NCBI GenBank assembly: GCA_943735955.1
Contig: CALSEQ010000043.1
Location: forward strand, 253,001 to 317,000
DNA from: Piscicola geometra
Taxonomy: Eukaryota > Annelida > Clitellata > Hirudinida > Piscicolidae
Length of the DNA: 64,000 nt
Direction of reading: 5' to 3'
Positions 1 to 10,352 of this stretch are shown here, piece after piece. How positions within the stretch are numbered: the stretch's first letter is position 1; the number at the start of each line of letters is the position of its first letter. Below the pieces are notes generated by a model. The model saw only the letters and a program-made list of their open reading frames with translations, did no database searches and had not been told where the DNA came from. A program made the translations under genes and the position numbers.

Positions 1-647
1 ATGGAGGATACACCGAAAACCCCCACTGTTGTCACACAGCGATTTGTCACTTTCTCTGAAAGTTTCATTTCGATCGATAGGTGCCTCACCACTCTGTTGA
101 TAGCCTAGACGGCTGCTTTCTCTGTTTCCCTCGCCGAAAGTTTTCCCTACTCTAGAGGATTTTTCCTACGAGAACTCTGGTGCTTTTCAGAAAATTTGTT
201 TTCTGAACACCTCAGTATAGGATCAGAGAAGAGCTTAAGAGCCCGTCGAAACTCTGTGAGTGAGCGGATCCAAACGGCCCGGCGCCCAAAAAGTCAAACC
301 GGCAATGGCCGCAAGGTTTTTTGCTCAGTACTTCGAGGATACCGGACTAAGTGGAACAGACCTTGCTCTATGTCAACCCGGGCTAAAACCACACAGACTT
401 GCATAGAGTGTAGGATCGGTCACTGCCCCTTGATGCCTATGATATGCCGCTGATCCTTACTCCCACCCACACACATGAGACAGTCCGAGGCCAATACGGC
501 TTCAATTTTTTTACTTCTTTATCTTTACTCCCCATGCACCCCCACACCAAATCCTTTTTACCCTCAAACCAAACCTACAGGCAAATGGTTGTCCTCACTC
601 TCTCACCCTAATCCCAACCCCACACACATGGACAGCGCGAAAGATCC
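1..647 (+). repeat. Reference satellite monomer (unit 1, type I)
   Basis: This is the first complete unit and the coordinate reference used here. It falls into three compositional parts. Positions 1-185 are mixed sequence with TCGATCGA at 70-77 and an AGCC/GGCT short inverted repeat at 102-114. Positions 186-450 are the more GC-rich part, carrying the hairpin, the AflII, BamHI and SmaI sites and CGGC-aatg-GCCG at 300-311. Positions 451-632 are G-poor and C/T/A-rich on this strand. Start and end of the unit are arbitrary, because the array is circularly permuted relative to any true unit boundary. I found no internal subrepeat inside the 647 bp. Confidence 0.95.
186..207. other. Perfect 9-bp inverted repeat with 4-nt loop (reference copy)
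   Basis: Arms TTCAGAAAA (186-194) and TTTTCTGAA (199-207) are exact reverse complements around the loop TTTG. The same structure sits at unit position 186-207 in most units, for example 833-854, 1480-1501 and 10538-10559. Variants: loop TTTC in units 43, 46, 47, 49, 50, 53, 56 and 62; loop TATG in units 87 and 94; shifted loop TTGT in unit 81 (arms kept). Left-arm changes occur in units 4, 7, 11, 68 and 70, and right-arm changes in units 4, 7, 11, 12, 47, 50, 69, 71 and 72. Function is unknown. It could form a cruciform or an RNA hairpin, or be a protein-binding dyad. Confidence 0.9.
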
Positions 648-1097
648 ATGGAGGATAAACCGAACACCCCCACTGTTGTCACACAGCGATTTGTCACTTC
701 CTTTGAAAGTTTCATTTCGATCGATAGGTGCCTCACCACTCTGTTGATAGCCTAGACGGATGCTTTCTCTGTTTCCCTCGCCGGAAATTTTCCCTACTCT
801 AGGGGATTTTTCCTACGAGAACTCTGGTGCTTTTCAGAAAATTTGTTTTCTGAACACCTCAGTATAGGATCAGAGAAGAGCTTAAGAGCCCGTCGAAACT
901 CTGTGAGTGAGCGGATCCAAACGGCCCGGCGCCCAAAAAGTCCAACCGGCAATGGCCGCAAGGTTCTTTGCTCAGTACTTCGAGGATACCGGACTAAGTG
1001 GAACAGACCTTGCTCTATGTCAACCCGGGCTAAAACCACACAGACTTGCATAGAGTGTAGGATCGGTCACTGCCCCTGGATGCCTATGATATGCCGC

Positions 1098-1279
1098 TGA
1101 TCCTTAGTCCCACCCACACACATGAGACAGTCCGAGGCCAATACGGCGCCAATTTTTTTACTTCTTTATCTTTACTCCCCATGCACCCTCACACCAAATC
1201 CTTTTTACCCCCCAACCAAACCTACAAGCAAATGGTTGTCTTCACTGTCTCACCCTAATCCCAACCCCACACACATGGA
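1098..1279. other. G-poor, C/T/A-rich strand-asymmetric segment (reference copy)
   Basis: Unit positions 451-632 contain very little G on the given strand and several C runs: CCC-a-CCC, CCCC, CCCCC, CCCCCC, CCC-taat-CCC-aa-CCCC. They also contain a run of seven T followed by a pyrimidine stretch. The reverse strand is correspondingly G-rich. The segment recurs in every unit, including the fused ones, where its last part is removed. A canonical four-tract quadruplex with short loops is not present, because the last cluster has only three close tracts. Confidence 0.75.
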
Positions 1280-3235
1280 CAGCGCGAAAGATCCATGGAG
1301 GATACACCGAACACCCCCACTGTTGTCACACAGCGATTTGTCACTTTCTCTGAAAGTTTCATTTCGATCGATAGGTATTTCACCACTCTGTTGATAGCCT
1401 AGACGGCTGCTTTCTCTGTTTCCCTCGCCGGAAATTTTCCCTACTCTAGGGGATTTTTCCTACGAGAACTCTGGTGCTTTTCAGAAAATTTGTTTTCTGA
1501 ACACCTCAGTATAGGATCAGAACAGAGCTTAAGAGCCAGTCGAAACTCTGTGAGTGAGCGGATCCAAATGGCCCGGCGCCCAAAAAGTTCAACCGGCAAT
1601 GGCCGCAAGGTTTTTTGCTCAGTACTTCGAGGATACCGGACTAAGTGGAACAGACCTTGCTCTATGTCAACCCGGGCTAAAACCACACAGACTTGCATAG
1701 AGTGTAGGATCGGTCACTGCCCCTTGATGCCTATGATATGCCGCTGATCCTTACTCCCACCCACACACATGAGACAGTCCGAGGCCAATACGGCTTCAAT
1801 TTTTTTACTTCTTTATCTTTACTCCCCATGCACCCCCACACCAAATCCTTTTTACCCCCCAACCAAACCTACAGGCAAATGGTTGTCCTCACTGTCTCAC
1901 CCTAATCCCAACATCACACACATGGACAGCGCGAAAGATCCATGGAGGATACACCGAACACCCCCACTGTTGTCACACAGCGATTTGTCACTTTCTCTGA
2001 AAGTTTCATTTCGATCGATAGGTGCCTCACCACTCTGTTGATAGCCTAGACGGCTGCTTTCTCTGTTTCCCTCGCCGGAAATTTTCCCTACTCTAGGGGA
2101 TTTTTCCTACGAGAACTCTGGTGCTTTTTAGAAAATTTGTTTTTTGAACACCTCAGTAATGGATCAGAGAAGAGCTTAAGAGCCCGTCGAAACTCTGTAA
2201 GTGAGCGGATCCAAACGGCCCGGCGGCCAAAAAGTCCAACCGGCAATGGCCGCAAGGTTCTTTGCTCAGTACTTCGAGGATACCGGACAAAGTGGAACAG
2301 ACCTTGCTCTATGTCAACCTGGGCTAAAACCCCACAGGCTTGCATAGAGTGTAGAATCGGTCACTGCCCCTGGATGCCTATGATAGGCCGCAGATCCTTA
2401 CTCCCACCCACACACATGAGACATTCCGAGGCCAATACAGCGCCAATTTTTTAACTTCTTTATCTTTAATCCCCATGCACCCCCACACCAAATCCTTTTT
2501 ACCCCCCAACCAAACCTACAGGCAAATGGCTGTCCTCACTGTCTCACCCTAATCCCAACCCCACACACATGGACAGCGCGAAAGATCCATGGAGGATACA
2601 CCGAATACCCCCACTGTTGTCACACAGCGATTTGTCACTTTCTCTGAAAGTTTCATTTCGATCGATAGGTGCCTCACCACTCTGTTGATAGCCTAGACGG
2701 CTGCTTTCTCTGTTTCCATCGCCGAAAGTTTTCCCTACTCTAGAGGATTTTTCCTACGAGAACTATGGTGCTTTTCAGAAAATTTGTTTTCTGAACACCT
2801 CAGTATAGGATCAGAGAAGAGCTTAAGAGCCCGTCGAAACTCTGTGAGTGAGCGGATCCAAACGGCCCGGCGCCCAAAAAGTCCAACCGGCAATGGCCGC
2901 AAGGTTTTTTGCTCAGTACTTCGAGGATACCGGACTAAGTGGAACAGACCTTGCTCTATGTCAACCCGGGCTAAAACCACATAGACTTGCATAGAGTGTA
3001 GAATCGGTCACTGCCCCTGGATGCCTATGATAGGCCGCAGATCCTTACTCCCACCCACACACATGAGACAGTCCGAGGCCAATACAGCGCCAATTTTTTA
3101 ACTTCTTTATCTTTAATCCCCATGCACCCCCACACCAAATCCTTTTTACCCCCCAACCAAACCTACAGGCAAATGGCTGTCCTCACTGTCTCACCCTAAT
3201 CCCAACCCCACACACATGGACAGCGCGAAAGATCC

Positions 3236-6200
3236 ATGGAGGATACACCGAAAACCCCCACTGTTGTCACACAGCGATTTGTCACTTTCTCTGAAAGTTT
3301 CATTTCGATCGATAGGTGCCTCACCACTCTGTTGATAGCCTAGACGGCTGCTTTCTCTGTTTCCATCGCCGAAAGTTTTCCCTACTCTAGAGGATTTTTC
3401 CTACGAGAACTCTGGTGCTTTTCAGAAAATTTGTTTTCTGAACACCTCAGTATAGGATCAGAGAAGAGCTTAAGAGCCCGTCGAAACTCTGTGAGTGAGC
3501 GGATCCAAACGGCCCGGCGCCCAAAAAGTCCAACCGGCAATGGCCGCAAGGTTTTTTGCTCAGTACTTCGAGGATACCGGACTAAGTGGAACAGACCTTG
3601 CTCTATGTCAACCCGGGCTAAAACCACATAGACTTGCATAGAGTGTAGGATCGGTCACTGCCCCTGGATGCCTATGATATGCCGCTGATCCTTACTCCCA
3701 CCCACACACATGAGACAGTCCGAGGCCAATACGGCGCCAATTTTTTTACTTCATTATCTTTACTCCCCAAGCACCCTCACACCAAATCCTTTTTACCCCC
3801 CAACCAAACCTTCAGGCAAATGGTTGTCCTCACTGTCTCACCCTAATCCCAACCTCACACACATGGACAGCGCGAAAGATCCATGGAGGATACACCGAAC
3901 ACCCCCACTGTTGTCACACAGCGATTTGTCACTTTCTCTGAAAGTTTCATTTCGATCGATAGGTGCCTCACCACTCTGTTGATAGCCTAGACGGCTGCTT
4001 TCTCTGTTTTCCTCGCCGGAAATTTTCCCTACTCTAGGGGATTTTTCCTACGAGAACTCTGGTGCTTTTTAGAAAATTTGTTTTTTGAACACCTCAGTAA
4101 TGGATCAGAGAAGAGCTTAAGAGCCCGTCGAAACTCTGTGAGTGAGCGGATCCAAACGGCCAGGCGCCCAAAAAGTCCAACCGGCAATGGCCGCAAGGTT
4201 TTTTGCTCAGTACTTCGAGGATACCGGACTAAGTGGAACAGACCTTGCTCTATGACAACCCGGGCTAAAACCACACAGACTTGCATAGAGTGTAGGATCG
4301 GTCACTGCCTCTGGATGCCTATGATATGCCGCTGATCCTTACTCCCACCCACACACATGAGACAGTCCAAGGCCAACACGGCGTCAATTTTTTTACTTCT
4401 TTATCTTTACTCCCCATGCACCCCCACACCAAATCTTTTTTACCCCCCAACCAAACCTACAGGCAAATGGTTGTCCTCACTGTCTCACCCTAATCCCAAC
4501 CCCACACACATGGACAGCGCGAAAGATCCATGGAGGATACACCGAACACCCCCACTGTTGTCACACAGCGATTTGTCACTTTCTCTGAAAGTTTCATTTC
4601 GATCGATAGGTATTTCACCACTCTGTTGATAGCCTAGACGGCTGCTTTCTCTGTTTCCCTCGCCGGAAATTTTCCCTACTCTAGGGGATTTTTCCTACGA
4701 GAACTCTGGTGCTTTTCAGAAAATTTGTTTTCTGAACACCTCAGTATAGGATCAGAAAAGAGCTTAAGAGCCCGTCGAAACTCTGTGAGTTAGCGGATCC
4801 AAACGGCCCGGCGCCCAAAAAGTCCAACCGGCAATGGCCGCAAGGTTTTTTGCTCAGTACTTCGAGGATACCGGACTAAGTGGAACAGACCTTGCTCTAT
4901 GACAACCCGGGCTAAAACCACACAGACTTGCATAGAGTGTAGGATCGGTCACTGCCTCTGGATGCCTATGATATGCCGCTGATCCTTACTCCCACCCACA
5001 CACATGAGACAGTCCGAGGCCAATACGGCGCCAATTTTTTTACTTCTTTATCTTTACTCCCCATGCACCCTCACACCAAATCCTTTTTACCCCCCAACCA
5101 AACCTACAGGCAAATGGTTGTCCTCACTGTCTCACCCTAATCCCAACCTCACACACATGGACAGCGCGAAAGATCCATGGAGGATACACCGAACACCCCC
5201 ACTGTTGTCACACAGCGATTTGTCACTTTCTCTGAAAGTTTCATTTCGATCGATAGGTGCCTCACCACTCTGTTGATAGCCTAGACGGCTGCTTTCTCTG
5301 TTTTCCTCGCCGGAAATTTTCCCTACTCTAGGGGATTTTTCCTACGAGAACTCTGGTGCTTTTCAGAAAATTTGTTTTCTGAACACCTCAGTATAGGATC
5401 AGAGAAGAGCTTAAGAGCCCGTCGAAACTCTGTGAGTGAGCGGATCCAAACGGTTCGGCGCCCAAAAAGTCCAACCGGCAATGGCCGCAAGGTTTTTTGC
5501 TCAGTACTTCGAGGATACCGGACTAAGTGGAACAGACCTTGCTCTATGTCAACCCGGGCTAAAACCACATAGACTTGCATAGAGTGTAGGATCGGTCACT
5601 GCCCCTGGATGCCTATGATATGCCGCTGATCCTTACTCCCACCCACACACATGAGACAGTCCGAGGCCAATACGGCGCCAATTTTTTTACTTCATTATCT
5701 TTACTCCCCAAGCACCCTCACACCAAATCCTTTTTACCCCCCAACTAAACCTTCAGGCAAATGGTTGTCCTCACTGTCTCACCCTAATCCCAACCTCACA
5801 CACATGGACAGCGCGAAAGATCCATGGAGGATACACCGAACACCCCCACTGTTGTCACACAGCGATTTGTCACTTTCTCTGAAAGTTTCATTTCGATCGA
5901 TAGGTGCCTCACCACTCTGTTGATAGCCTAGACGGCTGCTTTCTCTGTTTTCCTCGCCGGAAATTTTCCCTACTCTAGGGGATTTTTCCTACGAGAACTC
6001 TGGTGCTTTTCAGAAAATTTGTTTTCTGAACACCTCAGTATAGGATCAGAGAAGAGCTTAAGAGCCCGTCGAAACTCTGTGAGTGAGCGGATCCAAACGG
6101 CCCGGCGCCCAAAAAGTCCAACCGGCAATGGCCGCAAGGTTTTTTGCTCAGTACTTCGAGGATACCGGACTAAGTGGAACAGACCTTGCTCTATGTCAAC

Positions 6201-6990
6201 CCGGGCTAAAACCACATAGACTTGCATAGAGTGTAGGATCGGTCACTGCCCCTGGATGCCTATGATATGCCGCTGATCCTTACTCCCACCCACACACATC
6301 AGACAGTCCGAGGCCAATACGGCGCCAATTTTTTTACTTCATTATCTTTACTCCCCAAGCACCCTCACACCAAATCCTTTTTACCCCCCAACCAAACCTT
6401 CAGGCAAATGGTTGTCCTCACTGTCTCACCCTAATCCCAACCTCACACACATGGACAGCGCGAAAGATCCATGGAGGATACACCGAACACCCCCACTGTT
6501 GTCACACAGCGATTTGTCACTTTCTCTGAAAGTTTCATTTCGATCGATAGGTGCCTCACCACTCTGTTGATAGCCTAGACGGCTGCTTTCTCTGTTTTCC
6601 TCGCCGGAAATTTTCCCTACTCTAGGGGATTTTTCCTACGAGAACTCTGGTGCTTTTTAGAAAATTTGTTTTTTGAACACCTCAGTAATGGATCAGAGAA
6701 GAGCTTAAGAGCCCGTCGAAACTCTGTGAGTGAGCGGATCCAAACGGCCAGGCGCCCAAAAAGTCCAACCGGCAATGGCCGCAAGGTTTTTTGCTCAGTA
6801 CTTCGAGGATACCGGACTAAGTGGAACAGACCTTGCTCTATGACAACCCGGGCTAAAACCACACAGACTTGCATAGAGTGTAGGATCGGTCACTGCCTCT
6901 GGATGCCTATGATATGCCGCTGATCCTTACTCCCACCCACACACATGAGACAGTCCGAGGCCAAGACGGCGCCAATTTTTTTACTTCTTT
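3236..6990. repeat. Four-unit (2588-bp) partial higher-order repeat in the type I domain
   Basis: Units 6 and 7 (from 3236) reappear as units 10 and 11 (from 5824), exactly four units away. They share 'accacatagacttg', 'ttcattatctttactccccaag', 'cggccaggcgcc' and the hairpin variant with two C-to-T changes at 4069 and 6657. The match breaks in the distal part of the second unit: unit 7 then resembles unit 12, 3235 bp away, with 'agtccaaggccaacacggcgtc' near 4365 and 7600. This looks like overlapping duplication or conversion tracts rather than one clean tetramer. Confidence 0.7.
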
Positions 6991-9900
6991 ATCTTTACTC
7001 CCCATGCACCCTCACACCAAATCCTTTTTACCCCCCAACCAAACCTACAGGCAAATGGTTGTCCTCACTGTCTCACCCTAATCCCAACCTCACACACATG
7101 GACAGCGCGAAAGATCCATGGAGGATACACCGAACACCCCCACTATTGTCACACAGCGATTTGTCACTTTCTCTGAAAGTTTCATTTCGATCGATAGGTG
7201 CCTCACCACTCTGTTGATAGCCTAGACGGCTGCTTTCTCTGTTTTCCTCGCCGGAAATTTTCCTTACTCTAGGGGATTTTTCCTACGAGAACTCTGGTGC
7301 TTTTCAGAAAATTTGTTTTTTGAACACCTCAGTAATGGATCAGAGAAGAGCTTAAGAGCCCGTCGAAACTCTGTGAGTGAGCGGATCCAAACGGCCCGGC
7401 GCCCAAAAAGTCCAACCGGCAATGGCCGCAAGGTTTTTTGCTCAGTACTTCGAGGATACCGGACTAAGTGGAACAGACCTTGCTCTATGACAACCCGGGC
7501 TAAAACCACACAGACTTGCATAGAGTGTAGGATCGGTCACTGCCTCTGGATGCCTATGATATGCCGCTGATCCTTACTCCCACCCACACACATGAGACAG
7601 TCCAAGGCCAACACGGCGTCAATTTTTTTACTTCTTTATCTTTACTCCCCATGCACCCCCACACCAAATCTTTTTTACCCCCCAACCAAACCTACAGGCA
7701 AATGGTTGTCCTCACTGTCTCACCCTAATCCCAACCCCACACACATGGACAGCGCGAAAGATCCATGGAGGATACACCGAACACCCCCACTGTTGTCACA
7801 CAGCGATTTGTCACTTTCTCTGAAAGTTTCATTTCGATCGATAGGTATTTCACCACTCTGTTGATAGCCTAGACGGCTGCTTTCTCTGTTTCCCTCGCCG
7901 GAAATTTTCCCTATTCTAGGGGATTTTTCCTACGAGAACTCTGGTGCTTTTCAGAAAATTTGTTTTCTGAACACCTCAGTATAGGATCAGAAAAGAGCTT
8001 AAGAGCCCGTCGAAACTCTGTGAGTGAGCGGATCCAAACGGCCCGGCGCCCAAAAAGTCCAACCGGCAATGGCCGCAAGGTTTTTTGCTCAGTACTTCGA
8101 GGATACCGGACTAAGTGGAACAGACCTTGCTCTATGACAACCCGGGCTAAAACCACACAGACTTGCATAGAGTGTAGGATCGGTCACTGCCTCTGGATGC
8201 CGATGATATGCCGCTGATCCTTACTCCCACCCACACACATGAGACAGTCCAAGGCCAACACGGCGTCAATTTTTTTACTTCTTTATCTTTACTCCCCATG
8301 CACCCCCACACCAAATCTTTTTTACCCCCCAACCAAACCTACAGGCAAATGGTTGTCCTCACTGTCTCACCCTAATCCCAACCCCACACACATGGACAGC
8401 GCGAAAGATCCATGGAGGATACACCGAACACCCCCACTGTTGTCACACAGCGATTTGTCACTTTCTCTGAAAGTTTCATTTCGATCGATAGGTATTTCAC
8501 CACTCTGTTGATAGCCTAGACGGCTGCTTTCTCTGTTTCCCTCGCCGGAAATTTTCCCTACTCTAGGGGATTTTTCCTACGAGAACTCTGGTGCTTTTCA
8601 GAAAATTTGTTTTCTGAACACCTCAGTATAGGATCAGAAAAGAGCTTAAGAGCCCGTCGAAACTCTGTGAGTGAGCGGATCCAAACGGCCTGGCGCCCAA
8701 AAAGTCCAACCGGCAATGGCCGCAAGGTTTTTTGCTCAGTACTTCGAGGATACCGGACTAAGTGGAACAGACCTTGCTCTATGTCAACCCGGGCTAAAAC
8801 CACACAGACTTGCATAGAGTGTAGGATCGGTCACTGCCCCTTGATGCCTATGATATGCCGCTGATCCTTACTCCCACCCACACACATGAGACAGTCCGAG
8901 GCCAATACGGCTTCAATTTTTTTACTTCTTTATCTTTACTCCCCATGCACCCCCACACCAAATCTTTTTTACCCCCAACCAAACCTACAGGCAAATGGTT
9001 GTCCTCACTGTCTCACCCTAATCCCAACCCCACACACATGGACAGCGCGAAAGATCCATGGAGGATACACCGAACACCCCCACTGTTGTCACACAGCGAT
9101 TTGTCACTTTCTCTGAAAGTTTCATTTCGATCGATAGGTATTTCACCACTCTGTTGATAGCCTAGACGGCTGCTTTCTCTGTTTCCCTCGCCGGAAATTT
9201 TCCCTACTCTAGGGGATTTTTCCTACGAGAACTCTGGTGCTTTTCAGAAAATTTGTTTTCTGAACACCTCAGTATAGGATCAGAAAAGAGCTTAAGAGCC
9301 CGTCGAAACTCTGTGAGTGAGCGGATCCAAACGGCCCGGCGCCCAAAAAGTCCAACCGGCAATGGCCGCAAGGTTTTTTGCTCAGTACTTCGAGGATACC
9401 GGACTAAGTGGAACAGACCTTGCTCTATGTCAACCCGGGCTAAAACCACACAGACTTGCATAGAGTGTAGGATCGGTCACTGCCCCTTGATGCCTATGAT
9501 ATGCCGCTGATCCTTACTCCCACCCACACACCTGAGACAGTCCGAGGCCAATACGGCTTCAAGTTTTTTACTTCTTTATCTTTACTCCCCATGCACCCCC
9601 ACACCAAATCCTTTTTACCCCCCAACCAAACCTACAGGCAAATGGTTGTCCTCACTGTCTCACCCTAATCCCAACCCCACACACATGGACAGCGCGAAAG
9701 ATCCATGGAGGATAAACCGAACACCCCCACTGTTGTCACACAGCGATTTGTCACTTTCTCTGAAAGTTTCATTTCGATCGATAGGTGCCTCACCACTCTG
9801 TTGATAGCCTAGACGGCTGCTTTCTCTGATTTCCTCGCCGGAAGTTTTCCCTACTCTAGGGGATTTTTCCTACGAGAACTCTGGTGCTTTTCAGAAAATT

Positions 9901-10352
9901 TGTTTTCTGAACACCTCAGTATAGGATCAGAGAAGAGCTTAAGAGCCCGTCGAAACTCTGTGAGTGAGCGGATCCAAACGGCCCGGCGCCCAAAAAGTCC
10001 AACCGGCAATGGCCGCAAGGTTCTTTGCTCAGTACTTCGAGGATACCGGACTAAGTGGAACAGACCTTGCTCTATGACAACCCGGGCTAAAACCACACAG
10101 ACTTGCATAGAGTGTAGGATCGGTCACTGCCCCTGGATGCCTATGATATGCCGCTGATCCTTACTCCCACCCACACACATGAGACAGTCCGAGGCCAATA
10201 CGGCGCCAAATTTTTTTACTTCTTTATCTTTACTCCCCATGCACCCTCACACCAAATCCTTTTTACCCCCCAACCAAACCTACAAGCAAATGGTTGTCTT
10301 CACTGTCTCACCCTAATCCCAACCCCACACACATGGACAGCGCGAAAGATCC

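Larger units (their letters stand above)
1..10352. repeat. Subarray 1: type I monomers (units 1-16)
   Basis: Units start at 1, 648, 1295, 1942, 2589, 3236, 3883, 4530, 5177, 5824, 6471, 7118, 7765, 8412, 9058 and 9705. Diagnostic type I states, relative to most of the window, are 'cggcccgg' (or ccagg), 'ggttttttgctc', 'ggactaagtgg', 'accacacagacttgc' and 'gatatgccgctg'. Units 4 and 5 (1942-3235) are mosaics: around 2280-2400 unit 4 switches to the type II states 'ggacaaagtgg', 'accccacaggcttgc' and 'gataggccgc', and unit 5 carries the same tail ('gtagaatcgg', 'cgcagatcc', 'cttctttatctttaatcc'). Units 2, 4 and 16 have 'ggttctttgctc'. Unit 14 has lost one C near 8975, and unit 16 has gained one A near 10208. 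Confidence 0.9.

Noticed and set aside
330..360. CENP-B box ('cttcgaggataccgga', also 'tttcgatcgataggtg')
   Set aside because: Each matches only 7 of the 9 essential positions. By rough expectation one or two such matches occur by chance in a unit this long on two strands.
315..420. 5S rRNA, tRNA or Pol III promoter inside the unit ('ttgctcagtacttcgag')
   Set aside because: The A-box resemblance is weak, no properly spaced B box follows, no cloverleaf can be drawn, and nothing resembles 5S rRNA.
604..622. Telomere-like 'ccctaatcccaacccc'
   Set aside because: There is only a single imperfect copy per unit, with no tandem CCCTAA or CCCTAAA run anywhere in the window.
1142..1279. Canonical G-quadruplex on the minus strand
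   Set aside because: The close C-run clusters contain only two or three tracts; a fourth tract requires loops far longer than 7 nt.
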